64,000 bases of DNA, taken from Isoetes taiwanensis (Eukaryota; Streptophyta; Lycopodiopsida; Isoetales; Isoetaceae). The position numbers and the translations under genes were made by a program. The DNA lies in the NCBI GenBank assembly GCA_021234155.1, contig JAJEKV010000393.1:1-64000 (forward strand), in the 5' to 3' direction. Shown here piece after piece: positions 22,970 through 36,200 of the stretch. Under the pieces are notes generated by a model that did not search any database, was not told where the DNA came from, and worked only from the letters and a program-made list of their open reading frames with translations. Numbering within the stretch: the first letter of the stretch is position 1; the number at the start of each line of letters is the position of its first letter.

Positions 22970-25900
22970 GTTTTAGAATATGATTATTGCTATATACATG
23001 GATGCACTGATCAATTCTCTATAGTAGAATTAGAATGATTATTGTCTATAGTGTGTTAGGTAGAATTAGAATATGATTATTGTGTATAGTGATCCATTCC
23101 TCCAAAACATTTAGATGCCGTTTATTGATCCATTCTCCATAACATTTAAGTAGAATTAGAATATGTTTATTGTCTATAGTGTGCGATAGTTAGTAGATGC
23201 CAATGCACTATAATAATTGAAGCCATAATGTGGTCATCAGATAGTAAATATTGGCTATATAAGAGCGTCAATGCAAATTTGGCCTCCATTATATCATTGC
23301 TAAGTGTAAGGACATGTGAATAAATTATTGGTCCAACGCCGTGTTGTTTAATGTGAATACCAAGCTTTTAAAGAGTAAAGCAAAAGTGAAGACAAAACTG
23401 GCTTGAATTTAAGTTGGTATCCTATAACACTTAAAACGTACTTAAAATGTTGATTATTCTGCATGCCAGTCAGTTTAAGTTCCTATCTCACCTTGCCTAT
23501 TGTTTCTAAGACCTTGTTGATGCTTGGCTTGCTTCCATCGCACATTTAGAAGAAGCATACACTATGACCAGCGATAACAGCAATGTCAAACTACAATATA
23601 GATTTTAGCTATACACAATTTAAAAAAAGGAGGAACTGGCCACATGAAGATGTAACAACATAAATCGCCCTTTTTTCTCTTGAATATTGCTGAACTCCAA
23701 TCTTAGCATGAGCATAAGAATAGCCTGCTTTCATTTTTTTTATACTTGAGACTTGATAAAATTAGATATTGATGGAAATGCATGGGATTGTGAGCAGTCT
23801 GGTGTGGTATGAATGAGTGGGAAACAATCTGAAAAGAACCAAATACCACTCTCCTCTAACAAAAGATAGCATTAATTCCATCACATTAGAGCAAGAGCAA
23901 TGAAGGCATCAATCCCCTTGCCTTCTTTTCCTAGAATAAGACAAATTTTTCCATTATACCAGTCTCCCAATCCATATGCTAGTTTAAAGGCTTTCCTAAC
24001 TTCTATATCAACATCATAAACATGCCTATGTGAGCTATCCACAACCGAATCAACCGAATCTTATCAGGATATGGAGTCTGAATTCTGGCATGAAAATCTT
24101 ATCGGGATACTCATCAACATATTGGCAAATCCATGGAGCTTATTTTTGTCCCGCCCGGATCTTATTTGGTGCAAAGCAAATTTTTGCCGCATTTTAAATC
24201 ATTCTTTTCCAATTCACCACATGATGTTATTTATGGATGTTAACAAAAAAGCATTGCCAAAGTGAGTCAATGGCACTGAAGGCAAATGTTCCATGCATCC
24301 AATCACGGCTTGAAATAGAGTCCTTTCTGAAGAAGCCAATGATCTTGCTTTGCATATTCTCCACCATATGTGCCTACATGTTATCCTAAGGGGGGTATGC
24401 TACTCTATGGACATAACAATGATCTCATCATTGGAGCTCTTTCTACAAATTTGCCATAAAAACCGACATCTCGTAAAACATGTATAGTTAAGCTCGTTTT
24501 TTGAAAAAGGGTAAGTGATCAAGGGTAAAGAGCCTCGGAGTTTATGGCAAAACAATCGACTCTATAATTTCATGAAGTTTGAAATGTTGTTCTATCCGCA
24601 ATCTTGCAATGGACAATTATAGCACATACCTAAATTTATACCTCCACATGAGAATCTCATAACCCGATTGGAGTTTATGGCAAACACTCGACTCCATAAT
24701 TTTATGAAGTTCTAAAATGTTGTTCCATCCGCATTACGATTATTGTAGTACATACCTAAATTTATACTTCAACATGAGAATCTCATAACTTTGTTACATC
24801 AGAACCTTCCTAGATTTTAAGCATCTCCTTTCCAATCTTTGCTCTTCAAACCACCACCCCAAGAACTTTGGTCTCACCTTACAAAGCATAACATGAATCA
24901 AATATGGTTTATTGGACCAGTTTAATAAGAACATACCAACAGACCTCTTCAAATGCCAAAGCTTACCTCTCGCAAATGATGGATAGTTGCAAGCAAAGGA
25001 GTGTTCTTCCCTACTCTCAGTAAATCCCCCAACCTGCACAAACACAACCTCTTCTGTACTTCCAACCTCTAATCATGTTGGAAGTACAAAGAGATACCAA
25101 TTAGAAAGTGCATTCGGCAAGTAGGTTGTGGCTCTAAAAATCATGGTACCAGATTGATAACAAGACAAAAAATTATGAGAGAAGCCCTATTTAACCAAAG
25201 CCTTACATTGCACAAATAATAGTCCATATGTTGGTGAAGCAAGCCAATTGCCCGGAGATTTTGTATCAAATAAGTTGAAAGATTGAAAAAGCAAGATTCC
25301 AAGCTAAATTATACATTGAATCTTCACTTATTTCCTATGAGAGAATGGTCCGCCCCGCACCAAGATTTAGCTCGAATAGAGGCATTTTTCTATCTATGCG
25401 AGGGCATCCGCAAGTGAACAAATGAAAGCTTTATCACAAAAAGGTCGTCAACAGACTCATGACGTGCCGCCCTAATGAGAAGCCCCAAATTATACTCAAG
25501 AATTATAAAAGTTCGTGAGAGCACTACCTTATCTAGATGTCGATCCTTTGCATGAATCACCGCAGCTTTTTTGCTTGTTGATTCGCGGTGTTCCAATGTG
25601 GAGAGGCAGTTGGCATTGAAGGGTTCTTCACGCCAATACAATCGACACCCAACAGCAAAGAATGGCTTGTGCACATTTCATTTATTTTGCAAGCATAAAA
25701 ATTTTATGCTTTAGTAGCAATTACATGCGCTTACCGGCTCCTCAAAGGTGTGCATAATCAAGTGATCATAGCCATCGACAGAAATCGCAAATATGCGGAT
25801 GCCCAAATTGAAACCAACCTAATCAAAATTAAAATTATTGGGATATTACCCCGATGCACATGAAATGCAAATCAGATTCCTTGCGTATATAAATACTCTC

Positions 25901-26600
25901 TCATTGGTTTTAGCTAAGTCAGAACCCTTTAATTATCCTCCTCATATACTACTTTGCTAATTTGATGAAGAATGTTTGATCTGCAGTGAAAAGGGACACC
26001 GCAGAATAGGAAATGATTTAAAATCGAGAATCAAGAAGTATTGGGCACAACCGGTAAGTACCTTGCCTACTATTCCGTAATCAAGAATCCAATATACGTG
26101 AATGCGGCCATCCAATTTTTATCGTTAGTGGTGGAAATAGATAGATATTTCATGTATTAGAGACGTTCCATATGTTCCAAACCTAAATGTCGCTGCCCAA
26201 GCGTAATAACAAAGACATGCCTATTCTCCCCGCCCAAAATGCATCCTCTGCTGCCTAGGCACCGGGATCCATTTCCTCAATTACTAACCATCACCATCTC
26301 GACGACTTTTTTTCCAAAGCGGCCTCGGGATGATGGATGCAATTTTTCCAAGAGAGCAATATGAAAAGATGAGAAAAAGCTACGGTAGAGTCATAACTTC
26401 TTAAAACACCGATTTTCAAAATAATGCTTAACGTAGGCATAAAGAATAAGGGCGTCCGACGGAACCATCGCCAAATCCGGCTACCAATTTTTGATCTTGA
26501 CCCCGCTCTTGTTTTGCAAAAGAATTAAGGTCGATTGTCGTTGGTTCCACCTAATCGGTCCAACTTTTAAATCAAAGAAATCATGGTCATTTAAAATTTT
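22970..26600. other. Intron-like or non-coding interval, CACTA copy 2, with internal repeats
   Basis: Collinear with 6.9-10.6 kb. It contains the GAATTAGAATATGATTATTG repeats (22.97-23.19 kb) and the two-copy ~130-bp repeat (24.54-24.79 kb). Frames on either strand are not shared with copy 1. No gene is called. Confidence 0.5.
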
Positions 26601-28825
26601 AGGGTTTTATGCACTACATACACTAAAACTTTATAATAAAGGATGCATGTGTAGCCGTGAAGTCCATTAGGCTAAATTTAATGTCTTGCAACTTAACATC
26701 AACTTTTAACCTATAGAATAAATTATAGGCAACATATAAGTACCGAAAATAAGTGAATTTACAACTATTTGTAAGAAGTGGTGATGCATATACCTTGGGA
26801 TTATTGGAAAGTGTCGAATAACCTTCTCGAGGTACCGTTTTTCCCTTTAGGTCATTCCTCGTATCTCGGCTCATTACATACGAGACAATGAGTGGACTTC
26901 TCATGCTCTTCTAGGGGATAGAAGATCATACAATCATTTGGACATGCATGTATGACTTTATAACCAAGGCCTGGCCGCTTGAATCATTTTCTTAACTTGA
27001 GATCCTATTTGGTAGGCATATTGTTCTTTCTACGGAAGGATCTTCGGTGCAATAACTGCGATCTAAGAGTGGTAAGATAAAAGATGGAGATGGTGGTAAG
27101 ATAGAAAGACTTGATAAGTATGTCACCTCAATAGAGCGAGACACTTGCATTGCTCCACTTGAACTTGGTTTGGAGATTGAGAATTAGGTGTACCGACAAA
27201 CGAGAGGTTCGAGACGCAGGAAATAATCTGCGTTTCGGGCGGGATAACAATAGGGTCATCGTCAAGACGACCAATCCTGAAGGGTATCCAACATCTTCTA
27301 CCATATCCTCTCCACCACCATCCTCGACATCATCTAAATCAATATCGGGTAATTCTTGAAGAGCGTGCAACATATCGAGCATCGGCCGTCATTTTAAAGT
27401 TCTTCGGGTTCGTCAATAGTTTCATCCTCTTCATATTGATCGTACGCAATATCTTCATGTTGGTGCGCTCGGCTTGAAATTCACGGCGATAGGTTTCCCT
27501 TTGCCTCGTAACTTAGAACTAATGGATCGGGATGGAGACCGCCTCAATGAGTTCATTAAATGAGTAACGATAACCATCATGTCAAATAATGTAATAAGTA
27601 TAAAATACATACAACCATTTGTATAGACTCACGAATGACAAAAACATATCAAAAAAAAAAAAAAAAAAACCTCTTTATTCCTTTTTTAGTACAACAATAC
27701 TATTGTTCCATCTCAAATGGGAGAGGTCTATCATAGCGATAGTTGATAAATAACTCATCTCCAATGTTTATGCTTTTAATAGCACACACCATGATATATC
27801 TTTTTACAGATCTTGTAAAAAATCTTCCTCCCTCCCTTGACACTCTAAAAATTCACAATTGCATCGCTTTCACGGTTGTCAATAGAATCGTTGATGAACC
27901 CCAATATTGCCATGAACCCCCTCGCCAACCATCAATAAACTTCAACTCCTCATCACATGCCCCACGCCTATCGACGCAAAGATTGAATTCATTCCATAAA
28001 TCCTCACACGCCAAGCATATTTAGTCAAAGTTTGCCAAGTTTTCCAATCGCATTACTCGGGACCTGCATATGGCATTAATGGAATGTGGGTATCTCGCTC
28101 CACTTCTATCGCTGCGTCGGGAGATAAGGCGAATCCGGCTTACGGACAAATGCGCTCCGCATAATGATGTATCTTCTTCCCAATAAGCAAATTCTTGATC
28201 CATAGGGATAGGTAAGTCTCGGCCACAAGCCAAATGTCTTCGCGATTGCCTAACAAAGGGTCGGACTAATCTTTGCAATTCTTGTGAATTTCCACGCTTC
28301 GGGCGGTGAGGCCAAAGCGTTCTTGGGGAAATGTCGCGACACATGCAATGTTCTCATGATTGTAGCCCTTCGTGTTCTTTCACGCGGGGAACACTTCAGC
28401 GTGAGCGGCACCCATCCACATTATTGATGAATCGGGTTCTTGCCGGTTTCATATGCCTCTATGGACAACATTAAACCAAAATCCACATCTAGTTTGGAGG
28501 AGACATCAGCATCATCTACCTACATATTTAGATATCATAAACATCTTGAATATATACTTGAATTGGGAGAGATACTCTTAAAAAAAAAAAAAACAAATAA
28601 TAATTGTATACCAACCTGATATCCATGACGAGCATCAGATCTGGTGGGTTGTTCAAATGTACCAAATCTTATCAGATGGTCTTCAACAACCGTTCTAAGT
28701 CGTCTCTTCAGCCCCATACATCTTTTTACAATCGTGAAACTATTTTGTCCCCGCCAATTACAAAGGTAAGTACTATATCTTGCACAATAGTTTGAACGAC
28801 TGTGATAGATACAATATATGGTAGT

Positions 28826-28873
28826 ATAAACCCTAAACCCTAAACCCTAAACCCTAAACCCTAAATCCTAAAT
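28826..28873. repeat. Interstitial telomere-like (CCCTAAA)n block, copy 2
   Basis: About six CCCTAAA units ending in TCCTAAA, in the same position relative to the CACTA first exon as the block at 12.76 kb. The unit with an extra A in copy 1 is regular here. Confidence 0.9.
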
Positions 28874-29216
28874 GGACAGAATTGTGCCCTTTCCCAGAAT
28901 ACGACCCCTTATATAAGTTTCAATTTCAATAAAGATCTTTTTGGCTGCTTAGCCCCCGATACATAGAGTCCCCTCCACTCAAGGTGAAGTCGACATATGA
29001 CCTTGACTCACGCGACACCTCAATTTTGTAATCTACATTGTACTTAGTAAGGTATGAAGGTGAGTTTGGGCACGCACACCGGGTCCTCTCCACTCAAGGT
29101 GGAGGCGACGTGGTGTCCTTGACCAAAAACACTGCCACTTTTTACTACTCGCAATTACACGCCCTCTCCTAGTTTATATATGTCTAGGCTACTAAATACA
29201 AGAATCAGTAACTTAC

Positions 29217-29308
29217 ATGTGACGGTTCAAGATATCCACCTCCACGGTGGGTAAGACAACATCAATCATCTCTCGCCATCTCCAAAGGCCGATCATGCCG
29301 ATGACCAT
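29217..29308 (-). CDS. Possible upstream exon of the CACTA gene, copy 2
   Basis: The open frame MVIGMIGLWRWREMIDVV continues to DILNRH and stops at a consensus donor, CACAT/GTAAGTTAC. It is the better-preserved version of 13,197-13,287. Without a transcript or an identified acceptor this remains a guess. Confidence 0.3.
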
Positions 29309-29439
29309 GGCGATCCATGTAGGGCAAAACAACAAGTATAAGATATGGTTAAAAGAAGAACACCAAAGGCGCCAGCCGGAAGAGGAAGAAAAGAAAATAA
29401 CAATGAATGCCGAAGAAAAGTTGTTTATATAGAAATGCA

Positions 29440-29730
29440 ACGCCGCGATGCGACGTGGACGCCACGCGGCGACGTAGTGTCAACGGTCACATGCGGGTCA
29501 CCTACGACTTGGCGGTACACACAACGAAAGTACGCATGCGGCGTGTCACACGTCGTGTAGACCACGCCGCATGCGGCGATATAGTCAACGGTCAAAATCT
29601 AGGTCACATGCTTAACACGGCGGACGCGGGGCAGATGCATCGACGTGTCTTAGGTTCTGTAATGTCACATGACGTCGCATGCGACGTCTGACATTTGTCG
29701 TGACATTTGTCGTGACATTTGTCGGTTATG
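29440..29730. repeat. CpG-rich TGACG / GCATGCGAC motif field, copy 2
   Basis: Duplicate of 13.42-13.72 kb, with the GCCGCATGCGGC palindrome near 29,567, GACGTCGCATGCGACGTC near 29,671, and three TGACATTTGTCG units at about 29,690-29,724. The CpG density contrasts with the AT-rich flanks. Confidence 0.55.
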
Positions 29731-30978
29731 AAATTTATGTATACCTATGCTGTTCTGAGCAACCTAAAATCTGAGCAAGTTTTGTGTAACAACCTAAAAT
29801 CTGCATACCTCAAAACACTTGAACATAGCTTGATTAGCTGCATCACAGAGCAAATTGCGTGACAGGTCTGACATTTGTCGTGACATTTGTCGCGGGACGA
29901 TGCGTGTGGGCGATGGCATTTTTAGGCAAATTTTTGATCAGACGCTTTGACACATGGGACATTAATGCCTTGGATTTGCAAGGAGTCGTCAGAAGCAGTT
30001 CTCCCACTATGTTGGACACCAAGTTCCTCATTCAGATTGCATTTTGTTGCTTCTCTAAAGATGTTGGACTGAGGATATGGGAGTCCCACTTTTTGACTAC
30101 CCAATCTTCTCGATTGTAGAAATTCTGGGGGTAAATCCATATGTCATTTCTAATTCCTTCTTTTTTTCTTTCTCGGATCAACCAGAAGCTAAATTATGAG
30201 CTCAAAAAATTCTGGATCAACCATTTTCCAACCCATGTCCATCACTAAATTCATCCTTTTCAAAATACCCATAGCACAAATAGGCCTATATAAATTAAAA
30301 CAAGCAATATTATTGTCATATCCTTATTCATCGTGGCATTCATCTTCTTGATATCCATCCTGATCATATTCATCTTCTTCATATTTTTATCTTCAAATTC
30401 CATTTTGAAAAACTGATTTTTAAATCTATATCATATCATATATCCGTTTTTGTATTCTACATCATGCTTATATACATAAGGCAGTGCCTCAAAAATTCTG
30501 GATCAACCATAAGCTAAATTCTGAGCTCAAAAAATTCTGGATCAACCAGGAGCTAATCTGAGCTCAAAACTACCATATTATAGTTATATCAAAAGATAGA
30601 ATTTAAGTTGCTTCAATACCAAATATCGACTCAAACAAACTGAAAACTTTCTCGCAGAAGGGCTGTTGCATCCATCATCAACATTTGTAATTTCCGGCAC
30701 CTGTGAAGGATCCCTTCGCCACTGATGTAAAATTTTTACCTTGGATATCTCTCTCAAACGAAACCACATCATTCACCGCAAATTCTTTGCCTTGACAAAT
30801 GCTCCACGACCTTTTGTGAAGACATAACTTTTGGGAACTATCCCAATAAAGATCTAAATTTCCACATGCATTGATTTTCATCTTTTTTTTTTCTCCACAA
30901 TTCCATCTTAAAGGCAAATGTGCCTGCGTTGATTTTTGGAATGACGAATTTGAAACAAAAATCCAACGAATCAGTTAA

Positions 30979-31152
30979 TCAAATCAAATCAAGCTGCCCA
31001 CTTGGTTGCACAAGCACGAAATGAAATGCCGTCTCAAGGACTTTCTTATCTAACCAATCTACACTATCTTGAGAGCCAACTAGATCCACCACAGAAATAT
31101 CTGGTGGAGTGTCTAGCATAATATCCTCTAGGCTGAACTTTGTGGCACGCAT
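30979..31152 (-). CDS. Short open frame of unknown function next to element A
   Basis: Fifty-seven codons from an ATG at 31,152, starting MRATKFSLEDIMLDTPP, then DISVVDLVGSQDSVDWLDKK, ending at TGA. The composition is protein-like (charged helix, few rare codons), but I recognise no family. Element A is inserted about 17 bp upstream of the ATG. On the far side of element A the minus strand reads SIENDARHLLRELGFTFD up to the target site, so one gene may have been split by the insertion. It could also be chance. Confidence 0.3.
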   Translation of the reverse strand: MRATKFSLEDIMLDTPPDISVVDLVGSQDSVDWLDKKVLETAFHFVLVQPSGQLDLI

Positions 31153-31554
31153 GGCTCAAAAGATCAAACCCCGGGGGGTTCACCTCTATGTAAAGGGGAT
31201 ATGGCATGTGCGTTCGTGGGCCTGGAGAAACCCCTCCGTATCGGCTCTCCCCATAGAAACCCCTATGTATACTGATCCGGGTGTTTGTGAAAAATAATAC
31301 CTGATTCCATACTTTTACGCCTAGTCCACTCCCCATTGACCCTACCCTTAACCTTATTTTCACGCCAGGATATCACTAATGTAGCCTACCCTCTACCTTA
31401 TATTTACATTCGACCTCCTAATTTTGCACAGGACTAGAGGACTGTAGAGCTCCATGAAGGTTTAGGGTTCAATGGTTCAATGGTCCCTCTTAGTTCAATG
31501 GTGGTCAAACAGGTGGTCACTGAAAAAAAGAAAAAGGGGGAACACCAACCAAGG

Positions 31555-31745
31555 GGTTAATGATTTTTTATTGGGTTAATAGTTAGGGGTTAATGGATTC
31601 TATTATTGTGTTAATAGGGTTAGGCTAATAGTAGGCTAATAGTGTTAATAGTTAGGCTAATAGTGTTAATAGTTAATAGTTATTGGGTTAATAGATTGAA
31701 TTATTGTCCCATTATTGTGTTAATAGAATAGGGTATTAGGGTTTA
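31555..31745. repeat. TTAATAG-rich simple repeats in element A
   Basis: Many TTAATAG, GGCTAATAG and GGGTTAATAG units in irregular order, mirrored at about 54.30-54.48 kb in element B. Likely a subterminal repeat field near this end of the transposon. Confidence 0.65.
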
Positions 31746-31838
31746 TTATTGGGGCACGCCTTTTCGTGATTTCACATTATGGCAATAGGATTTTTCATTA
31801 AGGTTTATCATTAAGGTTTTGGCGGGGCTAAGATGCAA

Positions 31839-31846
31839 CTATATAA
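31839..31846 (+). promoter_or_regulatory. Probable TATA box of the element A accessory gene
   Basis: CTATATAA lies 80 bp upstream of the accessory ATG, followed by a pyrimidine-rich leader with repeated CTTCCATCTC words. The same arrangement is kept in element B at 54,183-54,190 on the other strand. Confidence 0.5.
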
Positions 31847-31926
31847 TCCGACCTCCATCTCCCGACTTCCATCTCATTCGTTCGCCTTCCATCTCCTTCG
31901 CCTTCTACCTCTTTCAATTTGTCCGA

Positions 31927-32260
31927 ATGGCCCTGACCAAGACCATCGCCAAACGCTTTGGATGAATGGGGTCGGATCCGGATCTGGATCCGGTTCAATC
32001 CGTTTTTTCGAAAGCATTCTGGTGGTTCCGCACCACAATGAAAATTGTGGCTCGCTTTTAGCCGTGAAGAGGTGTCTCGCTTGTAAGAAATAGGAGCTTA
32101 CCTTTCGAAAAGGTTTTGCAAAGTGGGTTGATCGGGTGCATGTCAATGAAGAACTAATCGTTGGAGATGAAGATTTTGCTGAAGACAATGAACTGCTCGC
32201 GGAGCTGAGGATGCCTCCTCCGCACGATGTAGTGGCTTGTTCCCCTTCTTAGTATCCTAG
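31927..32260 (+). pseudogene. Small accessory gene of element A, frame-broken
   Basis: Homologous to the 338-bp gene of element B (54,100-53,763). Here the start reads MALTKTIAKRF before a frameshift. HHNENCGSLLAV is in frame, and the C-terminal part is in another frame, ending FLVS-stop at 32,260. Comparing A and B, the frame breaks lie at homopolymers (TTTT versus TTT; GGAAGAGG versus GAAGAGG), so a continuous protein of about 113 residues is plausible. The middle and C-terminal part is helical and charged (EVSRLQEIGAYLFKKVLRKV in B). No known domain is identified. It is convergent with the transposase gene. Confidence 0.45.
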
Positions 32261-33262
32261 GTTTTTGCTTTCACGGCTATGTATATGAAATCACCCGGGC
32301 TCCTTAACTTATGTTGTGAACAAGTCTGATGTAAACTTTTGGGCCAGATCTTTTTTTTTGTGCATGATATGTAAACTGGTTCCTTTTTATGTGAATCCCA
32401 TGTGAATACATAATATGATATGATATGTTTTCTGAAATTTTGTCTCTTGATTTCGTAGTGCAACATATATTCAGGTTAGGTTAGGTAGTTTGGAAGTATA
32501 GTCCAGAGGAAAAATGGCGCAGTTATCATATGAAATCTCTTTTTTCTATTACTTGACAGGAAATTAAAGATCTGTAGGTAGGGTTATTCATTTGATACAT
32601 CAGATCAATACAGTGCCTTATTTACGACCTGTGTTTAAATGTTTATAACCCTGAAATGTTCATGCTTAAATCAGTGTTTAGATGTTAAAATGTCCATGTA
32701 ATAATGTTCATGCTTTGCTAAAAATAATTGCATACCTCTGTTTGCTTTTCAGAAGGAAAGATACAAGTGCATGCATCCATTTTTCAAGAAGACCATAAAC
32801 TCTATAAAGCATATCAAGAAACCATTGTTTCGCCTTTAAACAATCACAAGTAAAACCCTTAAGTAGGATCACAATCGCCACAATCACAAGTAAAACCCCT
32901 AAAGTGTTTTGAACATAATGTTTAAGCAAACGATTGTTATTGCATTCCTGTGGCAAAATTGACCTTTATGTATCAAAATCGGGCATAGAGTTTTAGGCAT
33001 CCGAAGTTATGCAACTTCAAACCGTAATACTATCTTAAAACTAAGTTGTTTGCCGGATAGGACATGAAATTATTCCAAGTATCTTTCCCATTGTCTTCTC
33101 CTTTCAAACCTTAGGTTCATCATGTAGCCTGGCATCTCATAAAGTAAACCAAGCCGAAGTTCTTGGTTTTTCTCAAGGTCGATACTTCTTCTCTTAAGGC
33201 TAAAATATAAATGGCAAAATGTAGTCTTACCATGCCGCCATAAGGAGTATCCGCTTCCATAA

Positions 33263-36200
33263 TTAAACATTTGCATGTTGTTTGATAATACACTGATTGG
33301 GAACAAATATCCGCCTCACTCTTTTGCATTCCCTAAAGCTTTTGCTTTCCCTTGTCCCCTACAAAACAAAAAAGAAATAATAGTTAGTAGCGGACTATAA
33401 CCATTTAGTGGCCCTAATGACAAAGACAATCCTACCATTATTTTGCTCACGCATAAACTTATTCAGTGTATCCTATCATTATCATGCAGGATGGTAAATG
33501 TTTTTAAGGGTGGTCATATTTTTAAACATGCAGGGATATGATAGACTCAAGGTCTATGAGTCTATTATCGGTCGGATCGTATGTAAACCATATGGACTTG
33601 GCATCCTTGCCAACGTGTTTTCGTAATATGCTAGATTTAGTGAACTTCAAAGGAAGGGCGTTTAACCAAGTCCACGGGCTCTCTACTCTCTCTCCACGCG
33701 ACCGCCGGACTTCCTCCTCATGCTCAATACCCTTCCAAGGTACCAAACCTTTTGAATTGACACAGTTTACCTTCTTTTTGGTCGTAGCATGTCTAGTGCG
33801 GGTGGTACCACCGTTTCTTCCATTGTGTTCTTCAAAGTAGACCGCTGATCACGTTTCCAATGCCTAGTAGAGTCGTGGCACTAACATTATTATCTTCAAT
33901 GGAATATACCAAAGTCCTAACTCTAGTCAACCTATCCTTCAAAGCCCGGGTTTCCATTTAAATGACTCACAATGGTTGACTTAAAGATTCTCTTCCCTTC
34001 CATCTCAACATGCCAAGATACATGAGAGGGCTTTTTCCTTTCACATTCGTCCAACATTTCATCAAATACATGACGTAATTCAGATCTGGCCACATCAGCC
34101 TCACTTACTACTTCTTCACCTTGAGGCTCCGTGCTCTCTTCCACAACATCGGTCTCATCTCCTACAATGTTAGAACTCAAGTCTAGCGAGAAATTACTTT
34201 TAAAGCAATCCTCAAATTTCCATGGTTCATTAAACCATGGATCAGTGCCCGTGCATGTAATACCGACACTCTCGCACAATTCTTGTGCAGCAATAAGCCC
34301 TTCCTTTAAAGCAGCAACAATCTTCTCGTCCGTATCCACGCCACTGAAATCTGAAAGGTCACAGTTCAGCACTTTACCATCAGTATCTACCTTTTTTCTA
34401 ACTCCGCCAAATGTGCTCTTGCTTGACATGAGTGCTGGAAATAAGAGGGTCGTGGCAGCCCGAAATTCGTGAGATATGATTCAAAGTGAGGCACTCTCCA
34501 ACAAGTCCGCCCCATCATACTGACCTCTCATTACGCACCATGCCACCCACTTTGGAGAAGAAGTTTTCGCGACACGTCCGATCCCATGGTAATCGTAAAG
34601 GGCAACTCTAAATGGCCAAATTTATCCCCCGAAATACTTAATGAGCAAAGACAACAAAATGACATGACAATTGCACATCTATGAAAGTTTCCCGACTAAT
34701 GAAGTTTTTACTCAACGAATACGTGCTTTGGTCCTTCAACCATAGCCTCCAAAGTCTGTTATGAACAAGAACTTGAATCATTAGCAAATTCCCAGAATTT
34801 CAGTTAACAATCCAAACTAAAAGAAGCAAAAGCTATTCTTGCACACCTAAAAAAAAAAAGAAAACTATTGCAGCAGCCTTAACCCTTGCTCTCAGGTCCA
34901 TAGTAGGTGACAAGAAGATGTCAATATAGGTCGCCACAATTTCCAAATAAACTTTTGTCCCCAAATTCCGAGCTGGTGGGCCTGCAGTACCATTTCTGAG
35001 GTCATCCAAGCACCCTTGAACCTTTCTAGAGGCAAGGCGTTGGGCAGCCCTCCAGTTTTGCCTATCCTGCCGCTTCACATCTCCAAGTTCCAGCCCATGC
35101 CTCCCTTGGCACAACTCAAAGACATGGTGTATGTCATTAAGAGTGACTAGCTCGTTCCCTAAGTACAATCTTCTAGATGCACTGTCCAACGGATTGACAA
35201 GCTTCTTGCCATTGTGCACGAAATCTTGATCATGCAGGCCATAAACATCATCATTAATTGAGGCACTTAAAGGCCAACCAATCCATGGCACTTCAAATGT
35301 AGAGTCCCTAGAGCCCTTTGATGTGTAGTCCTCAAACATGCATGCTCTTCGTCTTGAATCTCCATCCGAGCTGTGGCCGATTAGAGGGCCAACTACCATT
35401 CTCAAGTGTGCATTCCACAACTCCCCGGATTCGGTTCCACCGACATCTTACTTCAAGGTGATCAATCTATTACACGAAGAATAATAGCAAGGACAAGCTT
35501 GGGCAGCTTCTTGTGCAATGGGTTTACAATAAGAACTCTTGCATAGTGAGAAATCACATTCTCCTCGAAGGCCTTCGTAATGACATTGTAGCCCTCTTCA
35601 TTGCAGCCAACAATCACCTCAAAGGTGCCATTGCAGACATGTCCTTCCTTCTTTCCACAAAAGCCTAGTAAACAATCATCTCTAGGAATCCAACGAATGG
35701 CCCCTCTCTTCACCACGGCCTCATCCTCGGCCACAATTGCTGGAATTCCACCCAAATCAAGTCTTCTTTGGCGTTCCATGTGTCGAGAATAGGTTTGAGC
35801 AAGATGCTTGAATGTGTCTTCCCCGATAACGACTTTGTAAAAGAAGCTTTCGTGTAGAGTTTTATCGTGGTGGACATACTTGGGCCCTGCAAAGTTTAGA
35901 GAAAGAAAAAATTGTGCATTCTTCTCCCTCCCCAAATCTTTATTGTTTCAAACAATGCTTTTGTGGTTTTCTCTATATCTTCTTCTATGGCCGAGGTCTG
36001 ATTATGTTTTGAGCTATGTCCCTTAAAAATCCCCACAAAGCTGGCCTACCACTAAATTTTCCTTGCCGATGTGCCTCCACTATGTCTTGGCAAAAACTGT
36101 TCACATCCTTTTCTGCTCATGGACTCCTCCAAACTTCCTCTAAGTGACCTTTCCTTCATTGACAATGCCACAACTCTCATTAGGAAAACATTAACTCGCT

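Larger units (their letters stand above)
19920..28717 (-). pseudogene. CACTA transposase gene (TNP2 + DUF4218 + DUF4216), copy 2, frame-broken
   Basis: The coding order is as in copy 1: first exon MGLKRRLRTVVEDHL at 28,717; second piece at 28.51-28.02 kb; acidic segment with MLHALQELPDIDLDDVEDGG at 27,382-27,128; GLGYKVIHACPNDC near 26,971-26,930; KVIRHFPIIPRYMHHHF near 26.8 kb; TNP2 core at about 22.83-21.77 kb; DUF4218 at about 21.36-20.48 kb; DUF4216 and tail at 20.5-19.92 kb. No block is intact over its full length. The acidic segment is better preserved here than in copy 1, while DUF4218 is worse. Between them the two copies cover most of one protein. I infer a common, once-intact gene. 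Confidence 0.72.
19241..30957 (-). mobile_element. CACTA/EnSpm-type DNA transposon module, copy 2
   Basis: Second copy of the 11.7-kb module, collinear with copy 1 at an offset of about 16.06 kb. Nucleotide identity is high over long stretches, with clustered small indels. It ends near 30,957, where copy 1 continues into spacer and array II and copy 2 passes into single-copy sequence. The coding blocks are the same as in copy 1 but generally more frame-broken. Confidence 0.8.
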
